A stretch of DNA of 64,000 nucleotides, taken from Hevea brasiliensis (Eukaryota > Streptophyta > Magnoliopsida > Malpighiales > Euphorbiaceae). The position numbers and the translations under genes are program-made. Below the pieces are notes generated by a model. That model saw nothing but the letters and a program-made list of their open reading frames with translations, searched no databases and had not been told where the DNA came from. Shown piece after piece: positions 43,491-53,557 of the stretch. Positions within the stretch are counted from its first letter, which is position 1, and each line of letters begins with the position of its first letter. The DNA is taken from NCBI RefSeq assembly GCF_030052815.1, contig NC_079504.1:83379309-83443308 (forward strand), in the 5' to 3' direction.

Positions 43491-45591
43491 TGAAGGAAGG
43501 CGTGAAAAACACAAGTTTATACCATTGAATTCAAAATTTTTCACCTAGGGTCACATGCATCATGCAAGATTTATTTTTATCTATTTGATTTCAATGATAA
43601 ACAACATATTAAAACTCTTTTAATATGTTTTTGGATCTGTATTTGCCATTTAAGATTTTAAAATTAATCAGATTAATTTTAGAACCCTAGATTAAATCAA
43701 GAACGATTACACTAACCTCTTGATGCAATCGCAGCGTGTTCGCGCTTTGAGATTCATCTTCGGACACGGATGTTGTCCCTCTAGCTTGTCCACACCAAGA
43801 ACACCTATGGCAGCCCTTGAATAGCTTCTAAAGCTTTTTCTATTAATTAAAAAATCAAGTTCTACCTTTTAAGAGATTAAATATGTAAACAGGACACTAG
43901 AAACAATTTCTAGTGTTCTTAATTCAAGAGATTGATGGCTAATCTCTTTGAATTGATAAGAGATGGAGAAGAAGAGATGAAAACCCTCAAAGTGGTGTGA
44001 CAAAGGAGTGTGGCTGCTGGTTGTATTTTATTTTCTCATAACAACACTTAAATAGCTAGGTTAACACATTAAACCCTTGCCACATGTCACCCTTTGATTA
44101 GCTTTAGGTTTAAGTGACCTAATCACATTGTGCCAAGTGTCAAACCTATATTTAATCTTGATTTTAATCATCTTACATGATTAAAAAACATTTGGCAAGC
44201 TTATGTGTTATGCCATGTGTCACCATCTCATGGTGCCACGTGTCACACTGCAAAATGACCAAAATGCCCCTGTGTCTTAATTTTGAGTTCTCAACCCAAA
44301 ATAATTATTTTTCTTCTTCTAATTAATTTATATCAAATATAAATTAATTAATTAATCTCTATTAATTAATTTCTCATCAATTAAATTCATATTTAAACAC
44401 TTTAAATATAAATTTAATTTATACTACACATCCAATAATCTAGATTTGGTTTCAAGTCATGCTAGGGACTTTGCAATCTAATTGCAAACCAAACCTTTTA
44501 ATTAATCAATTAAACTCTTTAATTAATTAATTAAATCATATTTAAGTAGGTGATAACTTGTGCATATGTGTGACTTACTAGGCTCATCACTAATTGGCAA
44601 TGAGACATGATGTTAACTCTTAATATCATCAGAACTCTTTCTTACCATAAATGATTTCTCTAAATCATTTTATGAACCTCATAGACCATGGTTAACACCT
44701 AGCATAGCATGCCATAGCCACCCAATTAGTAATAAGGTTTACCTTAAATGAACCTATAATCATATGTTACCATGCACTATAATCTCTCTCATACAAAATC
44801 CCAACTCAAGCCGAGTCATGGTTTATGTCAAACTCCATTTGCTATGAATATTATGTTCTCTTTTAATTCCAATTCTTGATTAAAAGATTTTCTCATCGAA
44901 ACTCTTTTCGAATAAATCTATCTGTCTGCCAGAACTTGAAACATCAAGAACAATTAAATGAACATAGGATTTTATCTCTATTTACTTAGAGGAACAGATT
45001 CCATCTTGATCAACACCTACCTCCATATATAACTAGTAGGAGCCAACACATGCCCATATACCCATACACAGTACAAGTATGAAAGCAGTATCAAACTCAA
45101 ACTACCTATATACAAGATAACTGTGTTATCTCAGGTCTAAAGATTATATGCACTGATATGATTTATGACAAAACATTGACAAGACTAAACTCCATGTGCT
45201 TGTCATAAGTGTCACTGGTTCGGCTTACTTATCATTTATAAGTGCTTATCATGTTTGTTATATGGCATGAGACTCACCATTCCATCTTATTTATATCTCA
45301 TATAAATAACTTGGGAACAAACATGAATACAATCTTTCTGGATAAGTCATGTCCTTATTATGAAGTATCCTTGATTGTGAACCTATTTATGATACTTTGT
45401 GCGAGAAATGCGAGAAATATTGTCACTCATATTCTTAACAACTTAAGAATAATATTTCTAACAAAATATCAATGGACCTTTTCTATTACACATAAATATA
45501 TTATGTAAACGGAAAAGTGAAAATGCCTTTTATTAATAAAATATGTACAAGATACGTACTAAATGATATGCTCTAGGGCATACTACTAACA
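43491..45591 (-). repeat. Copia-1 5' LTR
   Basis: 2101 bp, near-identical to 10808-12909. It is followed on its downstream side by the primer-binding site and on its upstream side by the CAAAT TSD. Confidence 0.93.
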
Positions 45592-45596
45592 CAAAT
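45592..45596. repeat. Target-site duplication CAAAT of Copia-1, right
   Basis: Exact copy of 10803-10807. Confidence 0.9.
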
Positions 45597-45724
45597 GGCC
45601 TTCGACACTAGCCATTTTATCCTAAAATGCATAAAGGGCATATTAAAGTATAAATGGAGGAAATATTCACTATTTGAATCATTGTACCCTTAAAATTATA
45701 TAAATAAAACAAAGAGAAAATTAC

Positions 45725-45923
45725 TGTAGAAAGAGATAATTCTTATAATTTCAATTAATCTGTACATGGGTATATATATACAATTGATTCCTATAATTAT
45801 GTTTTACTAATTAGGAAGAAATCCTAAATAAGAAATCCTAAATAGGAATACAGAATACAGAATTTACAGAGAAATAATATAGTGATTGACTTTCCATAAC
45901 ATAGTGATTGACTTTCCATAACA
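45725..45923 (-). repeat. Copia-2 3' LTR
   Basis: 199 bp with a TATATATATA tract (about 45771-45782) as TATA box. Its U3 end is a 22-bp tandem duplication (45880-45901 and 45902-45923). It differs from the 5' LTR mainly by a 16-bp duplicated 'gaatacagaat' segment near 45847-45865. Confidence 0.92.
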
Positions 45924-45935
45924 CTCCCCCTCAAG
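45924..45935 (-). other. Copia-2 polypurine tract
   Basis: On the minus strand, CTTGAGGGGGAG abuts the TGTTATGG start of the 3' LTR. Confidence 0.85.
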
Positions 45936-46623
45936 TTAGAGCATAGATGTTAGTCATGCCTAACTTGTTACAAATGTAGTCAATCCTAGCTCCATTCAGA
46001 GCTTTTGTGAAAATATCTCCTAACTGCTCTCTAGTTTTGATGTGTCCAATTGAGATGATCTGTTGTTGAATCTTTTCACGAATAAACTGACAATCAATCT
46101 CAATATGTTTGGTCTGCTCATGAAACACTGGATTAGAAGCAATATGAAGAGCAGCTTGATTATCACACCACAATTTCATAGGCAGGGAGGTCTTAAAACC
46201 TGTCTCATCTAGTAATTGAAGTATCCACATTACCTCACATACTGATTGTGCCATGGGTCTGTATTCGGATTCAACACTAGATCGAGAAACTACACTCTGC
46301 TTCTTGCTTCTCCAAGACACCAAATTTCCTCCAATAAAAACGCAATATCCAATAGTTGACCTCTTGTCAATCTTAGATCCAGCCCAGTCGGCATCTGAAA
46401 AACATTCAACATTCAAATGCCCATGATTATCATATAGCAAACCTCTTCTTGGAGCGCCCTTCAGATAACACAAGATTTGTTCCAAGGCTTCCCAATGAGC
46501 AACAGTTGGGGAAGACATAAACTGACTTACCACACTAACGGCATAAGCAATATCAAGATGAGTGACTGTAACGTAGTTCAATTTTCCTACCAATCTCCTG
46601 TATCTTTCTGGATCTTCAAACAA
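45931..46623 (-). CDS. Copia-2 RT C-terminus and RNase H
   Basis: A 230-codon open stretch. It starts with the RT thumb/connection (FEDPERYRRLVGKLNYVTV, then DIAYAVSVVSQFM), continues through ALEQILCYLKGAPRRGLLY, and contains the complete RNase H: CFSDADWAGSKIDKRSTIGY, VSWRSKKQSVVSRSSVESEY, LWCDNQAALHIASNP, and the KHIEIDCQFIREKI and TREQLGDIFTKAL C-terminal motifs. The catalytic Asp-Glu-Asp set appears intact. The actual gene extended upstream; the apparent start follows an in-frame TAG at about 46624. Confidence 0.9.
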   Translation of the reverse strand: MFEDPERYRRLVGKLNYVTVTHLDIAYAVSVVSQFMSSPTVAHWEALEQILCYLKGAPRRGLLYDNHGHLNVECFSDADWAGSKIDKRSTIGYCVFIGGNLVSWRSKKQSVVSRSSVESEYRPMAQSVCEVMWILQLLDETGFKTSLPMKLWCDNQAALHIASNPVFHEQTKHIEIDCQFIREKIQQQIISIGHIKTREQLGDIFTKALNGARIDYICNKLGMTNIYALT

Positions 46624-46926
46624 CTAATTATCCCCTGCTAACAGTTGTAAAGTTGGAGTCATTGGTGCGCTAAACCTAGGTGGTTGCTCCATATACACCT
46701 CCTCTTGAAGATCACCATGAAGGAAAGCATTCATGATATCCAATTGATGCAGGGGCCAATCATATGTAGCTGCTAAAGAGATAAACAAGCGAATAGAAGT
46801 AAGTTTAGCTACAGGAGAAAAAGTATCAGAGTAATCAACCCCATATGTCTGAGCATATCCTTTTGCTACAAGGCATGCTTTTAACCTAGCCATAGAACCA
46901 TCAGGATTTACCTTTACTGTAAATAC
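46624..46926 (-). pseudogene. Copia-2 RT N-terminal part with catalytic core deleted
   Basis: The fragment reads [18 protein letters not shown], then [20 protein letters not shown], then [20 protein letters not shown] (first catalytic Asp) and EQPPRF. It then jumps directly to a [16 protein letters not shown] segment that normally lies about 150 residues later, just before the thumb. The whole palm with the YVDD box is missing, with the frame kept. A TAG at about 46624 and a TGA at 46927-46929 (where a conserved Trp is expected) further disrupt it. The deletion makes RT inactive regardless of the stops. Confidence 0.88.
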
Positions 46927-47636
46927 TCATTTGCAACCAATAACTTTCTTACCAGTGGGCAAAGGCAATAGGTCCCATGTACCATTAGCATCTAAAGCCT
47001 CCATTTCCTCTTTCATAGCATCACACCAGCCAGGATGAGACAGTGCCTCACCAACAGTATTAGGGATAGGAACAGAGTCTAAAGAAGTAACAAAACACCG
47101 AGAACAAGAAGACAATTGATTATAAGAAATAAAAGAAGAGATAGGGTAAGTACATGAACGTTTACCTTTACGAAGAGCAATGGGTAAGTCTAGATCAGAA
47201 TCATGATCAGTATGAGGTACAGGATCTCCCAACGAAGTAGCTGGTGGAGGATCTGAGTCAGGAATCTCCAATCTCCTGGAATAAACATGAACAATGGGAG
47301 ATCGAGTAGGTCTAGAGACAGAAGTAACAGGCTGTGGGAGAGGACTAGACATTGGTTGGACAGTATATATTAAGAGATCATCCTCCTCCCCCTGACTCTC
47401 ATACATAGATGATGGAGGAAAAAATGGAGTGGACTCAAAAAATGTGACATCTGCAGAAACAAGATAACGATTAAGAGTAGGAGAGAAACAACGATACCCT
47501 TTTTTGGAGCCGGGAGTACCCAAGGAAGACATATTTGAGAGATTTTGGATCCAATTTAGTAACCTGTGGACGAACATCACACACAAAACAGGTACAACAA
47601 AAAATACGGGGTTCAACAGGGAACAAAGATTTTGTA
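46927..47636 (-). CDS. Copia-2 integrase C-terminus and linker to RT
   Basis: An open stretch downstream of the nested insertion. It begins with the integrase tail (VFCVMFVHR-like frame, then GYRCFSPTLNRYLVSADVTF after a frame change near 47500). A Ser/Pro-rich linker follows (TSVSRPTRSPIVHVYSRR), then the RT lead-in (GWCDAMKEEMEALDANGTW). In an overlapping frame 47471-47677 carries VTKLDPKSLKYVFLGYSR, the typical integrase segment, so one frameshift is present. The right edge touches the TSD at 47637-47641. Confidence 0.8.
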
Positions 47637-47641
47637 GGAAA
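47637..47641. repeat. Target-site duplication GGAAA, left
   Basis: GGAAA precedes TGTCGACACC and is repeated at 53553-53557. The Copia-2 integrase frame resumes in phase across it. Confidence 0.92.
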
Positions 47642-48239
47642 TGTCGACACCATATTTTGGCCGATCCCCAAAATCAATAAAACTTTGAAACCGATCCCCG
47701 GTACTAAGTCTCCTTTGGACAGCTAATCACATTTCCGATCCCTCTTTGATAGGCAGTCACAATTCCGATCTCTCCTCACAAAGAATTAAATCAAATTGTT
47801 AAGTTCTCGCATCAGTCAAAGCTTTACCAGTCTATCGCTCACCGATCTCTCAAACCCATTGTCGAAACTCAGGACCCGTCAAGTATATTCCTGATAAACG
47901 AAATGAACTGGCACTAGATCTTTTCTTACCAGTTTTATTGCCGATCTCCCTTTCGAAAGTTTAAGAGCTAAGGTTTTGGTTCGGTTTAATGAGGATTCCG
48001 ATCTTAAGTGTTCGAGTTCAATTTTCAATTTTAATCAAGTCCCATTCAGCATTTCTTCCCCACCGATCTCATGCTTATTGTGCTTTCCGATCTCTTATAC
48101 TTAGATTAATAATTGCATTTAGTTCTTGTTTCGCTATGCTCATACAATCAAATATTTAGGCAATTCAGAGATTTTCCAATCACATCCATTCATTGAACAA
48201 AAGAGACATTCCATTTCATTTCATTTTTTTTTGTACAAG

Positions 48240-50091
48240 TTATTCAGCTGGAGGATCACCCCCAGCCTGATTTACATTTTGCTCACTCTCTCTCTCACCC
48301 TTGGCTTCCTCCTCACTGTCCTCATCGTCGCCCCCAGGAGCCAGGTCGGCCATCCAAGAGAAGTCCTCCTCTGGGTAACGCTTCTGGAGTTCGACCAAGA
48401 GGTCCTTGTGAGCATTCACATAGGCTCTGGCTATTCCCATCACCATCTCTTCATCTTTCTCCTTAAGCTCCTCATCTTTCTCCTTAAGCTCCTCGATGAT
48501 TTGAGCGACCTGAGCAGCTTCGTTGGCCTATAGTGCCTGGACTTCTCCGAGAACCCGATTCCTTTCAGCCAGGACATGAGACTGTTCGGCCAGCTTGTCT
48601 TCATAAAACTTCGCCCGCCCCTCAACTTGAGATATATAATCCTGAGCGGATGAGAGTTGGGATCGGAGGGAAGCCACTTCCTGATTTTTCTTCCCGATCT
48701 CCTTACCTGCACGCGAACCTTTTCCCGAACCATGGTCTGATTCACCAGGCACTCCACGTTCAGGCTCATGGATTGAGTCAAGATATCATCAAGGCTGTTC
48801 GGGGATAGCCTGTCCCGATCCTCCCGAAGGAAGATGGAAGACCCCAAGACTTTGGCAAAACCGGGGTTCTCCCGAACAGTCCGGTTATTCTTCAGGGAAT
48901 CGATCAGTACCTGAGCGCCATGAGAAGAGGCCCTCGCAGAAGATTGAGAAGGACCCCTTTCTGTGCTTGGAATAATTGGAAGAGGTGGAGGCTGCTCTTC
49001 CGATCTAGGAGGAGATCGGACATCTTCTGTGGTCGGCGGACCCGAGGGTTGAGGCAGGTCCCCTTGTACTTCCCTGTGTTCATGACTGTGTGTTCAAGCA
49101 TTTCCGAACGCTTCATCTCCTTTATTTTCTGGGAGATCTCTTTGTCCTTCTTCCGCTTCCTAGAACCCTCACCACCCGCCATACCTGCACAAAGAAAAGG
49201 TCAGTGAGATCGCTAAGGTCCTGAGATCTGAGATATAGAAAATACCAATGCCGAGGTCAGAGAGCGGAAGTTCGCGGTCTTGGCCGGTGTGCAGTTGAAT
49301 AGTCCAATGGTGCAAATTTCGATCACCGCATCCAAACAAGAATACTTTTGAGTGGCAGCCTGACTCTTCAGATCCATCACTATTAAGCTATCCTCCTAGT
49401 TTAGGGTAATGTGCTTCGGAAGCAAGGGCCCCTGGTGCCACTAGCTACGGGGGAAGTCCTCAAAGCAGCTCGGATCTTTGCTCCTCAGAATGAAGAAACG
49501 GTTCTTCCAATTCTTAAGGGACGAGGGCAGATATGAAAAGAGCCCGCAATGAGGCTTCGCCTGAAAGAACCAGTGTTCGTCATCCTTTCGGCGAGTTAGC
49601 CTATGCAGTTCGGCGAACACCTTAGCCGTAGGTTTGATTCCCTTAGCTCGGCACAGGCCTCGGAAGGCTACTAAGATCCTCCACGAGTTAGGATGAACTT
49701 GAGCAATGCACACTCGGTGAAGTTTTAGGACCTCCTTGTAGAAGTCATCTAGAGGGAACCGAAGACCGGCTTTTAACTGTTCCTCGTATACCATAACTCT
49801 GTCATTCTCCTCAAAAAAGTAATCGGCTCGGTGATAGCCGTGACATCGGATAAGTTCATACGAATCAGGATGAATATCGTACTCTGGCCAAGCGATTGCG
49901 GTCGGATTCTCAAGAAGAAGCGGTAGCTCGTCTATAGGGAGAGTCTCCCTCCCTGAAGAAGGTGCACGCCTTGATGGTGCGATCCGCCCCCGAGCTGGAA
50001 CGGAGACCCTAGGGGGTTCAGGTTGCGTGCTTGGCCCGACCACCTCTTCTTCATCAGACGACCAAGAGAACTGAATGGAAGGAGAGCTCAC
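48240..50091 (-). pseudogene. PF04195-like 'putative gypsy type transposon' protein gene, broken
   Basis: This is a multi-part minus-strand gene. 50091-49441 (216 codons) encodes the N-terminal globular domain (PDSYELIRCHG-like stretch, LRFPLDDFYKEVLKLHRV, PNSWRILVAFRGLC, HWFFQAKPHCGLFSYLPSS, LKNWKNRFFIL), which resembles the plant transposon-associated PF04195 family. The same frame continues past two TAG codons (about 49439 and 49397) to a possible splice donor near 49248. A TTTGTGCAG acceptor at about 49186 leads into a KRKKDKEISQKIKEMKR segment. 48847-48440 holds a conserved segment (LREDRDRLSPNSLDDILTQS), 48752-48528 a coiled coil (ASLRSQLSSAQDYISQVEG), and 48446-48240 an acidic tail (DDEDSEEEAKGE). 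Frame changes near 49090 and 48700 and a third TAG near 48530 disrupt it. No in-frame ATG precedes the N-terminal domain. Function is unknown. Confidence 0.75.
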
Positions 50092-50275
50092 CGCTCTCTG
50101 ACCTTCGGCGCCCTCATTTTCAAAAGAAACAAAGAACTTAAACTAAAAAGAAGATCAAAGCCCTTACCGAAGTCTGATTGGCATCAGAAGAAACTTGAGA
50201 AAATGAGAGAACTTCGGAGTTGTGAGCAAAAGACTGAAAATGGAATGAAAGAACAACTGGCTAACCCTTCACCCC

Positions 50276-50283
50276 TATTTATA
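50276..50283 (-). promoter_or_regulatory. TATA box upstream of the PF04195-like gene
   Basis: TATAAATA followed by GGGG on the minus strand, about 190 bp upstream of the open frame. A related promoter-like block (TATATATA at 51080-51087, with a similar upstream 'aatgctc' and 'cccgtta' pattern) lies 800 bp further upstream. Function is inferred from position. Confidence 0.5.
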
Positions 50284-50529
50284 CTAGTCCGAGCATTTAA
50301 TGCTCACGAGGTTCCAGGCAGTGCATCGGTTAACGGGATTCGCCAGCTGTTCTGACACGTCTCTCGAACATTCCGAGATCGGTTAATTAGAGATCGGCAT
50401 AATAAGTTGAATATTTTGAATAAAGGATCAGTTAAGAGTCATTTTGTTAGGAACCAGATCGGACAAATATATCAGAGATCGGAAAATAATCAATAAGATA
50501 ATAATTGGAGAAACAAGATTTTTATTTCC

Positions 50530-50725
50530 AAAAGATCGGATTACATCATTAGGGCGATCTCTAGGGATCGGATTACAATAAAGGTCTAACTACATCATTT
50601 GGGCGATCTCTAGAGATCTAATTACATTGACAGATTACATCATTTGGGCGATCTCTAAGGATCGGAATACACTAGAGATCTGATTATATCAAAAGGCTGA
50701 TCTAAGGATCAGTTTATAACTGATC
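50530..50725. repeat. GATCGG-rich tandem repeats, about 60 bp
   Basis: Three to four imperfect units built on 'attacatcatttgggcgatctctagggatcgg' words (each shorter word recurs at about 50540, 50592 and 50635). Units vary in length. Confidence 0.75.
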
Positions 50726-50754
50726 CCAAGGATATTGCCGACCGGATGCTTCAT

Positions 50755-50810
50755 CCGCTGTCGGAACACCCAATGTGGGAGCAAACCGCTGTCGGAACAC
50801 CCAATGTGAT
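50755..50810. repeat. Direct repeat with GCTGTCGGAACACCCAATGT core
   Basis: Two exact copies of a 23-bp block (50755-50777 and 50788-50810) separated by 10 bp. Confidence 0.9.
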
Positions 50811-51701
50811 GAGAAGCCGAATGAACTCAGTTGAGCGACTCGAGATCGGTACAACCGAGGTCCGCAATACAGATCGGTCAAATCCAGTTCTCTCACCATC
50901 GTCAGTTAAGGTCATTCGATCACCGGGATCGTAAATTTTCAGTCGGTGAGTAAAGAAGTCCATCGGAAAAAGATCAAAGCCACAGTTGTAGCCGGAACTT
51001 CCGCCGGAGCAGCTAGAACAGGAAAAGTAAGAAGGAAGAGAGGAAAATCAGATGATGGAAATGTCTCTGTCGACAGGGGTATATATAGGGGAAAATGAGC
51101 ATTTATTGTCGAAGGCAAGCGAACGCTAACGGGAATGGAGGGCAATTAATGCTTTGACAGACGGACTGAGGAAGGAAAGATCGGAATAATAGATCGGAAT
51201 ATAGGAGTACATCATGAAAGATCAAAAAAGAGCATGTGAAAGAGATGAGAAAGAGGATCGATCGGAAGGCAAAAATAATAAGACAAATCCCAATAACCGT
51301 CGTCGAGAATCGGGTAGAGGTAGTTAAAGCGTGGCGACGAGATCTCCACCGCACGCCAAAGAATCGCCCACAATCTTGCAGTGCCAGGGTATGTCATGAC
51401 AGTCCTGTACACCCCAATCTCCACCGTTGATCTCACTTGTAAGGACAAACCCGGAACCCTTGGATCAAGAGAGAAGACGACAATACCAGCGCCTTTCGCT
51501 CTTAGCCCTCAGATCGTTCCGGACAAGAAGATTTGGGACCGTTAGATCGAAAGAAGAAAAGGACAAATATTCTGAAGAGAGATCTCAGCCATTCATTTTG
51601 ATTCTCTTTAGTTCCTGAACATCCGATCATGTCCTTCGAAATCTTGACCCTCCATCTCCCTCCAAATAAATCCTGACCCTTCATGGGGAGCACCCGATTC
51701 C

Positions 51702-51709
51702 TATAAATA
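51702..51709 (+). promoter_or_regulatory. Plus-strand TATA box in the 5.9-kb unit
   Basis: TATAAATA, preceded by U3-like sequence with 'accgttagatc' and 'tgaccctccat' words and followed by 1.84 kb of non-coding sequence up to the CA end. If the unit is a solo LTR in + orientation, this would be its promoter. Confidence 0.5.
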
Positions 51710-52699
51710 CCAGCATGAAAAACTGTTCAAAGGACGGGCAAAAAGAGAGGCTGTTATTATAACGGAGGAACTCTGAAACTTCATTCAGTTTGTTACACTG
51801 CTACTTAGAAGTGTTGATTAAAAAAGACTTTCGAAACTAGTTTTCTGAAGTGTTTTCTTGAAAAGGATTCTGAATACTGGAACTCTACATTTTCAGTTTG
51901 TTCATTATCTGGTCATACTCTCATTTTCAGCCCTTTATCATCTCTGTTTTTATTCCCATTGTCCAAGCTCAACTTCATCCCACTCGGTTTTTATCTTAAT
52001 CTGACGACATTTTAGCTAAGCACCCTCCAGTTCACGGTGAACATCAGCTCTCAGGCTAATCAGTCCACTGTCTTATCTCTATTTGCCACCCCGTCATTAT
52101 TCCTATAGATTTGGCTCCTCACAGGTAAGAGCTCATATTACTGTTTTATTAAGTGTTTATGTTTACTTTTCGCAGTTTCTCTGTCCTTCTTACGTATGTG
52201 ATTTTCTCCAAGTTTCATTTTGTGCATAAAGGACCCCAAAGAATGTTACTCTCGAGTGATCTCTTTAGTGATTAGTCCATCATTTTATTAATCTTCGTCA
52301 TTTCTGAATGCAAGTTCTCTAGCTCCTAGTAGCGTGTAAATGGTCAGGTAAGACGTAGGTAACCGCAACTTAAGGGTCTCTTTTAAAAGAGAGAACCTGA
52401 ATAACACGTCAGGAAAATAGCCAAATCATTAGGCTGATGTAAACAACAATTTGGCAAGATGCTATAAAGTGGAATAAAAACAAAGTAAACGAAACAGAAT
52501 AGATCGGTCATTAATAGGTATTGGTAAAATGACCACATGGAAGGTCGGCAAATCGAGTCTAAGTATTCCCCATTTAGTCACAAGGTATCAAGAAGCCTTA
52601 TCCCCAGCATCTTTGAATGCCAGAATCCTTAGTTTTAGGCTCTTATAATATGTAGCTGATATTAAAATTCTGGAGATCGGAAAAGTCCTTTTCAGGCTC

Positions 52700-53170
52700 C
52701 TGTCAATCTGAAAGAGATCGGAGGAGAGTTCTAATCAGGGCTCAACTCAAAATTTTAATAAACATTAAATAGTGATCGTATTATAGTTCTTAACCGGTCT
52801 CAACTCAGAAATTTTAATAAACGACTAGAGGAGATCGGAGGAGGTTCTTATCCGATCTCCTCAAAATTTTAATAAACATTAAAAGAGATCGGAGGAGAGT
52901 TCTTATCAGGTCTCAACTCAAAAATTTTAATAAACGTCTAGAGGAGATCGGAGGAGGTTCTTATCCGATCTCCTCAAAATATTAATAAACATTAAAAAGA
53001 TAACGGAGTAGAGTACAAATCAGGTCTCAACACAAAAATTTTAATAAACGTCAAGATCAGATCGTAGGAGTGTTCTTATCCGATCCCCCACCAAAATTTT
53101 AATAAATAACTTAAAAGAGATCGGGAGAGTTCTTATCCGATTCTCACACCAAATCTTAACACAGACGTAA
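52700..53170. repeat. 57-bp tandem repeat array, about 8 units
   Basis: Eight units of 52-62 bp, each with 'gagatcggaggagagttctt', a 'ccgatctc' or 'aggtctcaac' block, and 'aaaattttaataaac'. Odd and even units alternate between two subtypes in the middle of the array, which suggests a higher-order duplication of about 113 bp. Confidence 0.85.
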
Positions 53171-53552
53171 AATAATCCCAAAACCAAGATGATTCGCGAC
53201 ACCAACTCACTAAGGTTGTCTCATTTACTTATGTATCTGGGTAATCCGAATTTAGTGAAAGATCAAATATTCCTTTTACTAAAAGGACTAACATTCCCAT
53301 TCAAGCCCTCCTAACCAATTTATAAAGAACACCAAAATTAAATCTACTTACCCTTATTAAGGGACGAGGTGGGGTGCCTAACACCTTTCCCACCCGTTTA
53401 CGGACCCCGAACCTAGAATCTCTGTCTTGAAGTGGTTTCATTTTTCCTCCAAATGGTTTTCTTTAGTTTCCCTCAAAACTAAGGTGGCGACTCCTCACTC
53501 CTTCCCACTTCGGTGAGTGATCGTCCAGGCGACCGCAAAATCCCTTGCGACA

Positions 53553-53557
53553 GGAAA
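53553..53557. repeat. Target-site duplication GGAAA, right
   Basis: Exact copy of 47637-47641. Confidence 0.92.

Larger units (their letters stand above)
10808..45591 (-). mobile_element. Copia-1: LTR retrotransposon (Tork/Angela-like) with nested gypsy
   Basis: This is a minus-strand Ty1/copia element bounded by two near-identical 2.1-kb LTRs and exact CAAAT duplications. In its own orientation it holds: 5' LTR (43491-45591), tRNA-Met primer site, repeat-rich leader, gag (41700 down to 41139, then 15898-15677), integrase (15672-15127 and on), reverse transcriptase (15069-13489), RNase H (13441-13022), polypurine tract and 3' LTR (10808-12909). The domain order INT before RT is diagnostic of copia. 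A 25.2-kb gypsy compound interrupts gag, and without it the element is about 9.55 kb. The protease segment is missing. Lineage is inferred from the RT/RNase H sequence style and could be another Tork-group branch. The similarity of the LTRs suggests recent insertion. Confidence 0.93.
47642..53552. mobile_element. 5.9-kb TG...CA unit (giant solo LTR or LARD) nested in Copia-2 integrase
   Basis: A 5911-bp insertion begins TGTCGACACC, ends CCTTGCGACA and has exact GGAAA duplications. The 5-bp inverted ends (TGTCG...CGACA) and 5-bp TSD are those of an LTR element. It has no RT, integrase or protease, and I could find no second LTR, PBS or PPT inside. It contains a minus-strand PF04195-like pseudogene (48240-50091), a plus-strand TATA box at 51702, and arrays of GATCGG-rich repeats. 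One reading is a solo LTR of a Tat/Ogre-type gypsy element, whose LTRs can reach 5-6 kb, with an antisense gene inside. The other is a non-autonomous LARD/TR-GAG element with LTRs too diverged to see by eye. Confidence 0.8.

Noticed and set aside
47642..53552. 5.9-kb unit considered as a TIR DNA transposon
   Set aside because: Beyond TGTCG the two ends match only loosely, and the 5-bp TSD with TG...CA ends fits an LTR element better.
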